Below are positions 1-7,021 of a stretch of DNA of 22,617 nucleotides, one piece after another. The notes under the pieces were generated by a model. The model did no database searches, was not told the DNA's origin, and saw only the letters and a list, made by a program, of their open reading frames with translations. The position numbers and the translations under genes are program-made. Positions within the stretch are counted from its first letter, which is position 1. The number at the start of each line of letters is the position of its first letter. Source of the DNA: an uncultured Clostridia bacterium (lineage in GTDB: Bacteria; Bacillota; Clostridia; Oscillospirales; CAG-272); the NCBI GenBank assembly GCA_904501715.1, contig CAJGCD010000019.1, forward strand, positions 1 through 22,617, in the 5' to 3' direction.

Positions 1-743
1 TTATCGATACACACCTTGCAGACGGCTACGAGCTCATTCTCCCCCCTCACATGCTTGAGTATGAGTGCGGCGTAACAGCAGGACAGTTCCCCAAGTTTGC
101 CGATGAGGTATTCAAGATAGAGAACAACACCGACAACCGCAGTCGCTATATGCTTCCCACCGCCGAGGCGGCTCTGGCTTCTCTTTACAGAGGAGAGATA
201 CTCACCGAGGCAGACCTGCCCAAGAAGCTGGTCAGCTACACTCCCTGCTTCCGCCGCGAGGCAGGCTCCTACCGCTCCGACGAGAGAGGAATGGTAAGAG
301 GACATCAGTTCAACAAGGTTGAGATGTTCCAGTACACTCTCCCCGAGAAGAGTGACGAGGCGTTTGACGAGCTTGTAATGAAGGCTGAAAATCTCGTTAA
401 GGGTCTGGGCTTCCACTTCCGCACGGTTAAGCTCGCGGCAGAGGATTGCTCCGCGTCTATGGCGAGAACCTATGACATCGAGATAAACATTCCCTCTATG
501 AACGGATATAAGGAGGTTTCCTCTGTATCCAACGCCCGCGACTATCAGGCGCGCAGAGGTATGATAAGAGTAAGACGCGAGGCTACGGGTAAGACCGAGT
601 TCGTGCATACTCTCAATGGCTCGGGACTGGCAACCAGCCGTATTCTCCCCGCACTCGTTGAGCAGAATCAGCTTGCAGACGGCTCGGTAGTAGTGCCTGA
701 GGTGCTCCGTAAGTATCTCGGCGTAGATATTATTAAGAAGTAA
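1..743 (+). CDS. serS: Seryl-tRNA synthetase, C-terminal part (5' end outside window)
   Basis: This is the catalytic domain of class II seryl-tRNA synthetase, which charges tRNA-Ser with serine in the cytosol. The reading frame is open from the first bases of the window, so the N-terminal tRNA-binding coiled coil lies upstream. About 247 residues are visible. Class II motif 2 is seen as CFRREAGS (about nt 246-269) followed by RGMVRGHQF, and motif 3 as LNGSGLATSRIL (about nt 613-648). The TAEAAL segment near nt 162 matches the serine/ATP pocket region of the family. The protein ends at a TAA at 741-743, at the usual distance after motif 3, so the C-terminus is intact. The next gene is almost 390 bases away, so serS is likely the last gene of its transcript. 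The call is firm. Confidence 0.96.
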   Translation, partial: IDTHLADGYELILPPHMLEYECGVTAGQFPKFADEVFKIENNTDNRSRYMLPTAEAALASLYRGEILTEADLPKKLVSYTPCFRREAGSYRSDERGMVRGHQFNKVEMFQYTLPEKSDEAFDELVMKAENLVKGLGFHFRTVKLAAEDCSASMARTYDIEINIPSMNGYKEVSSVSNARDYQARRGMIRVRREATGKTEFVHTLNGSGLATSRILPALVEQNQLADGSVVVPEVLRKYLGVDIIKK

Positions 744-746
744 TAG

Positions 747-825
747 TTAGAATTATAAACGTTTTTGCCACCTTTCTTGGAAGAAAGGTGGCGCCAAAGA
801 ACTTGCTGAGGGGTTTATTGTAAAG
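747..825 (+). repeat. Interspersed palindromic repeat, copy 1 (downstream of serS)
   Basis: This 79-nt unit begins just after the serS stop. Its core is a perfect inverted repeat, CCACCTTTCTT-GG-AAGAAAGGTGG (768-791), followed by a conserved tail reading CCAAAGAACTTG and then AGGGGTTT. A near-identical copy lies at 3044-3122, just after the rarA stop. Both copies sit directly behind a stop codon in the same orientation. That fits a small palindromic interspersed element, which may also act as a transcript end or mRNA stabiliser. Confidence 0.75.
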
Positions 826-1130
826 ATTCGCACAAACCAAAGTATGAAAGTTTTGGTCGAGCTTTTTCAAAAGCTCGTCGCGAGCCGCCTACGAAAGGGC
901 GGTCGACCTCCGCAGAGGTCGAAACTCCCAATCGTTCATAAAACGCGGGAAGGGTGAATTGAGCTCGCGGAGCGAAAGAGGGAAACCCACGTATGGGGTT
1001 TCCCTTGTTAAACAAAATCTAACTTTAAACGGACAGTCGAGGACGCCTGTCCCTACAAGGGTCGTAGTCGCCTGCGACGTGACGTCGCCCCCTACAAAAA
1101 AGCACTTACCTCACCTACCAAGGAGAAAAA
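826..1130. other. Gene-free stretch with stacked hairpins
   Basis: I see no gene in these 305 bases. They hold a run of separate short palindromes: CGAGCTTTT-TC-AAAAGCTCG (858-877), TCGACCTC-CGCA-GAGGTCGA (903-922), AGGGAAACCC paired with GGGTTTCCCT (979-1005) and GGACAG paired with CTGTCC (1031-1052). The density and GC-rich character suggest a mosaic of small repetitive elements rather than regulation of one gene. The hairpin at 979-1005 could also stop transcripts before the next gene. The ribosome binding site of the next gene (AAGGAG) is at the right end. Confidence 0.5.
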
Positions 1131-1793
1131 ATGAACCTATATTACGCCATAGCGGCAGAAACCGACACCACCTTTTGGGAGGACGTCTGGAACTATTTAT
1201 ACGACGTATATCTGAGAGTTGACGGAAACTATCAAAATCTCGGACTTGAAAAAATGCCCCTCTTTTCCATACGCCTCTTGGTGCTGGGAATTTTCGCGGG
1301 CATCATAATCGCTTGCGTGGCTATGGCTTACCATAAGCAAATTCTCGGGGGAGCGGTGCGCAGACTCATAGAGCGCGGATGCTTATCCCCCGACAAGGCA
1401 ATGACTGCCCGAGAGCTGGGATATCTGAAAAATCCACTCATAAAAAACGCCTTGGCGCGCAGCACCTCTCTCCGCAGCGTAGTAAAATGCGTCGGGGAGG
1501 AGGAATTCTACCGTCAACAGACGGCGGATATGGAAGCCTACGAGGAAAAGCGAAAGAGCGAGCCCAAGCTGCCGCGCTATAAAAAGCGAGAATATATAGT
1601 TGACACCGCCACAGACCGCTTTTACATACCCGAGGACAAGAGGGCAAGAGCAGAAATAAAATTCGAGAAAAAGGGCTCGGGCTGGCTCTCTACGGTAATA
1701 TCCATAGTGGTAATGATCGTAGCTTTCTTCGTTTTGTTGCTTGTGCTTCCTCAGATACTTGGATTTTTAGATGACCTTTTCGGCGGACTTTGA
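1131..1793 (+). CDS. Conserved-looking two-TM membrane protein, function unknown
   Basis: A 220-residue protein that I do not recognise. The start is supported by AAGGAG a few bases upstream. Two clear hydrophobic segments are visible: residues about 46-66 (LFSIRLLVLGIFAGIIIACV region) and about 188-212 (VISIVVMIVAFFVLLLVLPQ region). Between them is a highly charged region of about 120 residues rich in Lys, Arg and Glu. There is no cleavable signal peptide; the first 40 residues are acidic and aromatic, so the protein is probably anchored by the two helices with either the loop or the ends in the cytoplasm. It ends 27 bases before rarA and lies on the same strand, so the two are likely co-transcribed. 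A link to DNA repair is only a neighbourhood inference. Confidence 0.85.
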   Translation: MNLYYAIAAETDTTFWEDVWNYLYDVYLRVDGNYQNLGLEKMPLFSIRLLVLGIFAGIIIACVAMAYHKQILGGAVRRLIERGCLSPDKAMTARELGYLKNPLIKNALARSTSLRSVVKCVGEEEFYRQQTADMEAYEEKRKSEPKLPRYKKREYIVDTATDRFYIPEDKRARAEIKFEKKGSGWLSTVISIVVMIVAFFVLLLVLPQILGFLDDLFGGL

Positions 1794-1820
1794 TTTGCCG
1801 ACGGGAGAAAGGAGCGCCCT

Positions 1821-3038
1821 ATGAACAACGTCAGAACGGCTGACGCAATAAGACCAAAAAGCTTTGACGATATCGTGGGGCAGGACCACCTTTTTGGAGA
1901 GAAGGGAGTCGTCCGTCGAATGATATCGGCAGGCAGGCTCACAAATATGATATTTTACGGCCCGCCCGGCACGGGAAAGACCACGGCGGCGGAGATAATC
2001 GCAAAAAGCGCGGATATGGTGTTTCACCGCATCAACGCTACAACTGCGTCGCTATCCGACGTAAAGGACATTCTTTCCACCACCGACAGCGTTTTCTGCA
2101 CGGGGGGAATACTGCTCTATATCGACGAGATCCAGTATTTTAACCGCAAGCAGCAGCAAGCGCTGCTCGAATATATCGAGGACGGACGCGTGACGCTTAT
2201 CGCGTCAACCACCGAAAATCCTCATTTCTACGTTTACAATGCTATAATTTCCCGTTCATCTCTATTTGAGTTCAAGCCTGTAAGGGCAGAGGACTGCATC
2301 CGAGCCCTCAGACGGGCGATGAGCTTCCTTGAGGAGCAGACGGGAACGAAAAAGAGCGTTACCGACGAGGTACTGCTCTATATCGCAAAAAGCACCTCGG
2401 GGGACGTAAGACACGCCATAGGAGTGCTTGAGAACGCATATTTTGCCGCCGAGAACGACATAACCGTAGAGGTCGTTGACGAGTTCAACGTAAAGATCGG
2501 CAACTACGACACGGATACCCATTTTGACCTCCTTTCCTGTCTGCAAAAGTCCATACGGGGCTCGGACGCGGACGCGGCGGTGTTTTATCTGGCAAAGCTG
2601 CTGGCGGCGGGCGAGCTTATCGCCGTGTGTAGGCGCTTGCAGGTCATAGCCAGCGAGGATATAGGACTTGCTTATCCCCTTGCGGTGAGCGTGACAAGAG
2701 CTGCCTGCGAGTCGGCAAAGGAGCTGGGGCTTCCCGAGGCGAGAATACCCTTGGCAAACGCGGCAATACTTCTTGCCACCGCGCCGAAATCCAACTCAGC
2801 CGAAGCCGCCATCGACGCAGCGTGGGCAGACGTTGAGGCAGGGCTCGGACGGGTACTGCCAAAGCATCTCCAAAGTCCGCTATTCAAGGGCTATAAGTAT
2901 CCCCACGAGTATCCAAACCACTACGTAAAACAGCAATATCTTCCCGACGATATAAAAAATAAGCATTATTACACCCCCAGCGAGAACAAAACCGAAGCCG
3001 CCGCGAGAGATTATTGGGAGAAGATAAAGAAGAGTTAG
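1821..3038 (+). CDS. rarA: Replication-associated recombination protein A (AAA+ ATPase)
   Basis: RarA/MgsA is a clamp-loader-like AAA+ ATPase that acts at stalled replication forks and at double-stranded DNA ends near single-stranded gaps. The 405-residue protein opens with the family signature (RPKSFDDIVGQDHLFG). Walker A is GPPGTGKT at residues 47-54, Walker B is ILLYIDE at about 97-103, and sensor 1 is ASTTENP at about 128-134. The C-terminal half carries the helical RarA tetramerisation region, ending with the typical segment about residues 360-383 (YKYPHEYPNHYVKQQYLPD). The start is fixed by AAGGAG with 6-base spacing. Length is slightly below the usual 420-440. It follows the two-TM gene in a short operon and is followed by a palindromic repeat. 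Confidence 0.96.
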   Translation: MNNVRTADAIRPKSFDDIVGQDHLFGEKGVVRRMISAGRLTNMIFYGPPGTGKTTAAEIIAKSADMVFHRINATTASLSDVKDILSTTDSVFCTGGILLYIDEIQYFNRKQQQALLEYIEDGRVTLIASTTENPHFYVYNAIISRSSLFEFKPVRAEDCIRALRRAMSFLEEQTGTKKSVTDEVLLYIAKSTSGDVRHAIGVLENAYFAAENDITVEVVDEFNVKIGNYDTDTHFDLLSCLQKSIRGSDADAAVFYLAKLLAAGELIAVCRRLQVIASEDIGLAYPLAVSVTRAACESAKELGLPEARIPLANAAILLATAPKSNSAEAAIDAAWADVEAGLGRVLPKHLQSPLFKGYKYPHEYPNHYVKQQYLPDDIKNKHYYTPSENKTEAAARDYWEKIKKS

Positions 3039-3043
3039 AATAA

Positions 3044-3122
3044 TTAGAATTATAAACGATTTTTCCACCTTTCTTGGAAGAAAGGTGAATCCAAAGAACT
3101 TGTTAAGGGGTTTTTATTAAAG
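3044..3122 (+). repeat. Interspersed palindromic repeat, copy 2 (downstream of rarA)
   Basis: This is the second copy of the 79-nt unit at 747-825, in the same orientation and at the same place relative to the preceding stop codon. The palindrome is CACCTTTCTT-GG-AAGAAAGGTG (3066-3087), with the flanks TTAGAATTATAAACG and CCAAAGAACTTG conserved. Here the outer pair of the stem is lost (GG changed to GA), and a few flank bases differ. After it, 3138-3165 holds another imperfect palindrome around GGGTCG/CGACCC. Confidence 0.75.
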
Positions 3123-3203
3123 GGCATATCAATTTTGGTAGGGGTCGGCGCCTTCGACGACCCTAAATCCGCACTCCACCTCCATCCAAAATAGGAGAAA
3201 CCT

Positions 3204-3710
3204 ATGACCAGAAAAGAATTTTTAAGCAGACATCAAATAATACGATACCTGTTTTTCGGCATAACCACCACCGTGGTGGGATGGGCGGTCTATTTTGTTA
3301 TGCTGCTTGGCGGCAAAGCGATTGCGGGAATTCCTCCCGAGGACACCGCCAGCAGAGCTTACCTGTTGGTTTATACAGTGGCACAGATAGTGCAGTGGAT
3401 AGCCTCTGTTCTGGTGGCATACTTCACGAATAAAAAATGGGTATTCACCGACTCGGACGCCGAAACCTCTACTCTCCGCCAGCTTACAGTTTTCGCGGGG
3501 GGGAGAGTTCTCACCTTTGTTCTTGATTATGCCGTGACCTACTTTGGTGCCCTTGGGCTGTCGGCACTTCTGCCCATACTCAACAACGTGGCAGTGCTTG
3601 GCATAAGAATGAACCTTAACGAGATAACGGCAAAGCTCATAGCCGCGGTAATGGTCATAATCGGCAACTACATATTCAGTAAGAAATTGGTATTTACGAA
3701 ACAAAAATAA
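3204..3710 (+). CDS. GtrA-family membrane protein
   Basis: A 168-residue polytopic membrane protein of the GtrA family, small proteins thought to move or present lipid-linked sugars (for example bactoprenol-linked glucose) in cell-surface polysaccharide pathways. Hydrophobic segments lie at about residues 13-35, 50-75, 92-118 and 140-160, the usual four helices. The family hallmark, an aromatic/basic patch after helix 2, is seen as FTNKKWVF (about 74-81) and is echoed at the end as SKKLVF. The start is supported by AGGAG about 7 bases upstream. It has no glycosyltransferase partner beside it, so its substrate cannot be inferred. Its stop codon lies inside the shared terminator with the converging gene. 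Confidence 0.88.
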   Translation: MTRKEFLSRHQIIRYLFFGITTTVVGWAVYFVMLLGGKAIAGIPPEDTASRAYLLVYTVAQIVQWIASVLVAYFTNKKWVFTDSDAETSTLRQLTVFAGGRVLTFVLDYAVTYFGALGLSALLPILNNVAVLGIRMNLNEITAKLIAAVMVIIGNYIFSKKLVFTKQK

Positions 3711-3749
3711 AATGACAGAGAATTTTCAAATTCTCTGTCATTTTATTTT
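3704..3749. terminator. Bidirectional terminator containing both stop codons
   Basis: A perfect 22-bp inverted repeat (3704-3725 and 3728-3749) with only two central bases. The stem core is ATGACAGAGAATTT, and the outer part is A/T-rich and so gives a U-tract on either strand. The GtrA-family stop (3708-3710) and the stop of the converging glycosidase gene (3748-3750) both fall in the outer stem. It therefore ends transcripts from both directions. Confidence 0.9.
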
Positions 3750-5286
3750 ATTTTACAAGCAGCTCAAGCACCGCGTCTACGGTATGCTTTGCCACCCCGT
3801 GAGTCTCAATAAGCGTGTCTACGGACGGCGAATATATTTCTCCAAAGCACGTGCTGTCATAGGCTACGAACACCGCGGGAGTTCCGTATCTCATCCAACC
3901 GCTCATCATATTTCTCGACGACGGACCGCATAGCTTTGCCGTGTTCAAGCCCCACGCGGGAGCCTCACACACCGAGCAAACTATCAGGTCAAATTCGCCG
4001 CTCTTTGCTATCTCAAGAAGCTTGTCGGGACCCGGGTCGCGAATTTCCTCAACGCGGCCGGCAACAGCTCGAAGCTTTTCCGTAAGCTCATCCGAGGCAG
4101 ACGTATCCCTTACCCAAGGATTGAAAAGCACCACGTGCGCCACCGAGCTGTCCTTGCCAAGGTCAACGGGAAGAAGCCCACGGCGGTCGCGGCTTACCTT
4201 TACAGCCTTATAGGTCATCTCGCGAGCTACGCTGTCAGCCCACGCGGCGTCAAGCTCACAGGGCATATCCGAAGGGAACGTTTCAAAATATTGACGGGAG
4301 AAGCAAAGCATACGGTAGGCTCTGTCCTTAAGAGTCGTCAAGCTAAGACGACCCTCTGCTATACATTTTTTCATCTCATAAAGATATTCATCGCTACCGC
4401 GCATAAAGAGCAGACAATCTCCTCCAGCCTCCAAAAACGCGCAGGAAGCGTGATAGAGATTCATATATCCGCAAAATCCGTTCATGCTTACCGCATCGGA
4501 TACTATGATACCCTCAAAGCCAAGCTTTTTCCTCAGAAGATCTGTCAGAAGCCTTTTTGATACGGTAGCGGGAGGATAGATGCCGTTCTCGTCGGGCTCG
4601 TCGTAGGCGGGAAGAGCAATATGTCCGGGCATAATAGTCATCGCACCCTGCTCGATAAGCTGAGAATATACCTCACCGAAGCTATCGTCCCACTCCTCCT
4701 TGGACAGGGGATTTACCGTGGTGGTAACGTGCTGGTCGTCGGGAGAGCAGCCGTCACCGGGAAAATGCTTAAGTGTGGCAACAATGCCGTTGTCCTGAAG
4801 TCCTCGCATATAGGCACCGCAATATTCTATCACATCGGATGCGCAATCACCTGCGGTGCGGTAATGAACTATGGGATTGTAGCTATTAAAGAGAATATCC
4901 ACGCAGGGAGCAAAGGTCCAATGATAGCCCGTATTCCGAGCCTCCTTAGCGGCTATCTCACCCATTTTGTAAGCGAGAGCGCTGTCAGCGGATTCCTTAG
5001 CGGCACGCATAGAGGGGAAACGGGTAGCGCCCTTTATCATATTTCCGGCGCCGAATTCCATATCCGAAACGATAAGAGCAGGATATAGTGCCTCAGAATT
5101 TATGCGGCACGCCGCAGAGTGAGCAAGCTCTGAGGTCGTGGGATGTATAAATACAGAGGTAGGATGATAAGAGAGAGCTCCGTCGGCGTTTATGTCTGGA
5201 CAGATAACCGCCAAAAGCAGGGATTCCACGTCCATTTTTTCCACCCGAGCCATTATATCGGGATAGTTTTTTACTGAATATTTCAT
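3748..5286 (-). CDS. Glycoside hydrolase family 3 protein (beta-N-acetylhexosaminidase type)
   Basis: This 512-residue protein has the GH3 TIM-barrel followed by a smaller alpha/beta region. The NagZ-type substrate motif is seen as KHFPGDG (173-179) followed by D184 and H186. This Asp/His pair serves as acid/base in the N-acetylglucosaminidase branch, and the usual second GHG appears here as GDG. The nucleophile is Asp264 in IVSDAVSM. No signal peptide or anchor is visible, so it probably acts in the cytoplasm, for instance on muropeptide or chitobiose-type sugars taken up by the cell. Upstream is AAGGAGG a few bases before the ATG. The C-terminal part (about 360-512) resembles the second GH3 domain and is unusual for minimal one-domain NagZ enzymes. 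The exact sugar is not decided by the sequence. Confidence 0.9.
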   Translation of the reverse strand: MKYSVKNYPDIMARVEKMDVESLLLAVICPDINADGALSYHPTSVFIHPTTSELAHSAACRINSEALYPALIVSDMEFGAGNMIKGATRFPSMRAAKESADSALAYKMGEIAAKEARNTGYHWTFAPCVDILFNSYNPIVHYRTAGDCASDVIEYCGAYMRGLQDNGIVATLKHFPGDGCSPDDQHVTTTVNPLSKEEWDDSFGEVYSQLIEQGAMTIMPGHIALPAYDEPDENGIYPPATVSKRLLTDLLRKKLGFEGIIVSDAVSMNGFCGYMNLYHASCAFLEAGGDCLLFMRGSDEYLYEMKKCIAEGRLSLTTLKDRAYRMLCFSRQYFETFPSDMPCELDAAWADSVAREMTYKAVKVSRDRRGLLPVDLGKDSSVAHVVLFNPWVRDTSASDELTEKLRAVAGRVEEIRDPGPDKLLEIAKSGEFDLIVCSVCEAPAWGLNTAKLCGPSSRNMMSGWMRYGTPAVFVAYDSTCFGEIYSPSVDTLIETHGVAKHTVDAVLELLVK

Positions 5287-5389
5287 ATATTTTCCTCCTT
5301 AAGTAATGAATAAAGTATAACACAAAAAGAAAAAAAAGTCAAGAAAATCAAGTGGATAGCAATATTTTTCGAAAAAGTCAAAAAAGATA

Positions 5390-5418
5390 TTGACAAAAGG
5401 GATATAATGGGGTATAAT
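5390..5418 (+). promoter_or_regulatory. Consensus sigma-A promoter of tRNA-Ser
   Basis: A perfect -35 TTGACA (5390-5395), a 17-base spacer and a perfect -10 TATAAT (5413-5418). A second TATAAT at 5403-5408 lies too close to the -35 to be used with it. A short leader hairpin, GCGGAT paired with ATCCGC (5425-5449), follows before the tRNA. Such a strong promoter is typical of stable RNA genes. Confidence 0.85.
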
Positions 5419-5458
5419 AGTTAAGCGGATTTGAAAAACGGCGATCCGCAGAGTATAC

Positions 5459-5552
5459 GGAGAAGTACTCAAGTTGGCCGAAGAGGCGCCCCTGCTAAGG
5501 GTGTAGGTCGGATTTAACCGGCGCGAGAGTTCAAATCTCTCCTTCTCCGCCA
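5459..5552 (+). tRNA. tRNA-Ser(GCU), CCA encoded
   Basis: The acceptor stem pairs GGAGAAG (5459-5465) with CTTCTCC (5542-5548), followed by discriminator G and an encoded CCA (5550-5552). The anticodon stem pairs 5487-5491 with 5499-5503 around loop CTGCTAA, giving anticodon GCU (5494-5496), which reads AGC/AGU serine codons. A long variable arm (about 5504-5524), the mark of tRNA-Ser, and the T arm GAGAG-TTCAAAT-CTCTC follow. The last 14 bases are repeated exactly at 21420-21433, which marks this gene as the integration site of the downstream island. Confidence 0.95.
5539..5552 (+). repeat. Left attachment repeat (3' end of tRNA-Ser)
   Basis: The 14-base sequence CTCCTTCTCCGCCA forms the end of the T arm, the acceptor strand and the CCA. 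It recurs exactly at 21420-21433. An exact match of this length, ending on the CCA, is most unlikely by chance in 17 kb and is the classic footprint of integration into a tRNA 3' end. Confidence 0.75.
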
Positions 5553-5554
5553 TT

Positions 5555-5588
5555 CAAGTCCACAACAGAAATGTTGTGGACTTGTTTC
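5555..5588 (+). terminator. Intrinsic terminator after tRNA-Ser
   Basis: CAAGTCCACAAC (5555-5566) pairs perfectly with GTTGTGGACTTG (5573-5584) across a six-base loop, followed by TTTC. The hairpin starts three bases after the CCA. It lies to the right of the attachment repeat, so it belongs to the island's left end. Confidence 0.75.
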
Positions 5589-5627
5589 ATTCATAGCCAA
5601 TTAAAAAGATACGGAGAACATAAAATC

Positions 5628-6959
5628 ATGGATGAAAACAACACTGGAAATACTCCCTCAATTGATATAAACTCTTTTAAGGATTTCCTTGACAAAAACA
5701 ATGTTGAAAATAATATCATAGACGGTGTTTATGATGATGGCGAAAGTTTTAAATTTATAACCTTCAAAATTCCTGTGGCAAGAAATTGGGACGAAATTCG
5801 ATTGTTTGATGACGACAATTTTGAAAGCATTTTACGTAGCGATTTTATAAAGTATCGCGGCATATCTAATTATGAAGCAATATGGTCTCATGAACTCAAA
5901 TGTATCGAATGCGAGATTCAAATCTATAATCATCAAGCACCAAACCGCTATCTGTTAAGGAAACTAGCTCAATTTTTTGAGGTTGTTGAAGGATATAGTG
6001 ATGAAAGTGAGAATAAATTTCCATCGGAATTATTAGTATATTCCGATTCGGACAAACAAATATATCTTGGTCACTCAAGTAAAGAATTTGCTTTTTTAAG
6101 TTTGTACAAAGACGGACGAAGAATAGATCTTGAACAAGGCAGAAATCGATTTAGAATAACACTTAAAATTAAAAATGTAAACGCAACGACTGAAGAAGCC
6201 GCAAGGTCGCTTTTAGAGAAGATATCAAACACTTTATTTTACCAAATGGATATATTATATGACTTTCCAATATCGCTTTGCCCCAGAAGAGAATCTCGTG
6301 TTGAGAGATCCAGAAAAGCCATGCTACGAGAAAAAGCTGATTTGGAATTGAGAAATTTGACACTTGAGTACGAATACGACAAAATTCCTATGTCTTTATA
6401 TTGGTTTGCACAAAACAATTCTACGTCTCCAATCTTCATGTATTTTGCTTTGTACCAAGTTTTAGAATACTATTATCCTATATATTCGGCAATTCAAGTA
6501 AAATCAAAAGTTCAAAACATAATCAAAGATCCAGCATTTAACGTCAATAAAGATGCCGATGTGATTAGGTTACTTGCGGTTATGAAAACAAATAAAGCTG
6601 GAGATTTCGGGGACGAAAGAGAGCAATTAAGTACGACCTTGAGGCACATTGTGTCGGGTGAAGATGTCATAAATTATATAAAAGAGCGAGATTATCTCAA
6701 TAATTATTACCAAAACAAGGAAGCTCAAAAGCTTTCTGACAAAAAATTAAGGTTGAATGATAATTTGGGAATTTTAGATGATCTATCAGAAAGAATTTAT
6801 GATATTAGGTGTAGAATTGTACATAACAAAGCATCAGAAATAACTAGTAAAATATTGCCTATGACAAAAAATGTATCACTTCTTGGTAATGATGTTGAGT
6901 TGTTAAAATTTTTAGCCAGAAAGGCAATTATAGCAAACAGTCGTCCGTTTACAATGTGA
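5628..6959 (+). CDS. Protein with C-terminal HEPN-like Rx4H motif, function otherwise unknown
   Basis: A 443-residue protein from the ATG at 5628; an upstream in-frame ATG (5571) lies inside the tRNA terminator and is not credible. GGAG is about 11 bases upstream, a rather weak site. The first 250 residues are acidic and beta-rich in appearance and I do not recognise them. The C-terminal 200 residues are helical and contain RCRIVH at about 394-399 in the context IYDIRCRIVHNKAS. That matches the Rx4-6H motif of HEPN domains, many of which are RNases in defence and toxin systems, and the layout recalls the ApeA-like HEPN group. Codon use is AT-rich, unlike the left flank. It sits alone between the tRNA and the recombinase operon. 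A defence role is inference only. Confidence 0.8.
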   Translation: MDENNTGNTPSIDINSFKDFLDKNNVENNIIDGVYDDGESFKFITFKIPVARNWDEIRLFDDDNFESILRSDFIKYRGISNYEAIWSHELKCIECEIQIYNHQAPNRYLLRKLAQFFEVVEGYSDESENKFPSELLVYSDSDKQIYLGHSSKEFAFLSLYKDGRRIDLEQGRNRFRITLKIKNVNATTEEAARSLLEKISNTLFYQMDILYDFPISLCPRRESRVERSRKAMLREKADLELRNLTLEYEYDKIPMSLYWFAQNNSTSPIFMYFALYQVLEYYYPIYSAIQVKSKVQNIIKDPAFNVNKDADVIRLLAVMKTNKAGDFGDEREQLSTTLRHIVSGEDVINYIKERDYLNNYYQNKEAQKLSDKKLRLNDNLGILDDLSERIYDIRCRIVHNKASEITSKILPMTKNVSLLGNDVELLKFLARKAIIANSRPFTM

Positions 6960-6986
6960 TAATATTGCAAATGGTCTATACATAAA

Positions 6987-7018
6987 AACAAGGGAAAGGC
7001 ACGCACCTTTCCCTTGTT
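6987..7018. terminator. Terminator between convergent genes
   Basis: AACAAGGGAAAGG (6987-6999) pairs perfectly with CCTTTCCCTTGTT (7006-7018) across loop CACGCA. On the minus strand the stem is followed by a T-rich run, so it best serves the recombinase operon. On the plus strand the tail is weaker (CGTTTATT), but it could also stop the upstream gene. Confidence 0.8.
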
Positions 7019-7021
7019 CGT

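Noticed and set aside
3222..3704. 160-codon open frame on the minus strand inside the GtrA-family gene
   Set aside because: It is antisense to a well-supported membrane protein with a proper ribosome binding site, and its own sequence has no domain-like pattern.
4621..5088. 155-codon open frame on the plus strand inside the GH3 gene
   Set aside because: It is antisense to a gene with all GH3 motifs and has no ribosome binding site; it is a shadow of the codon pattern.
5571..5627. Longer start for the HEPN-motif protein at 5571
   Set aside because: The ATG lies in the tRNA terminator stem and would give an unusual head; the ATG at 5628 has an upstream GGAG.
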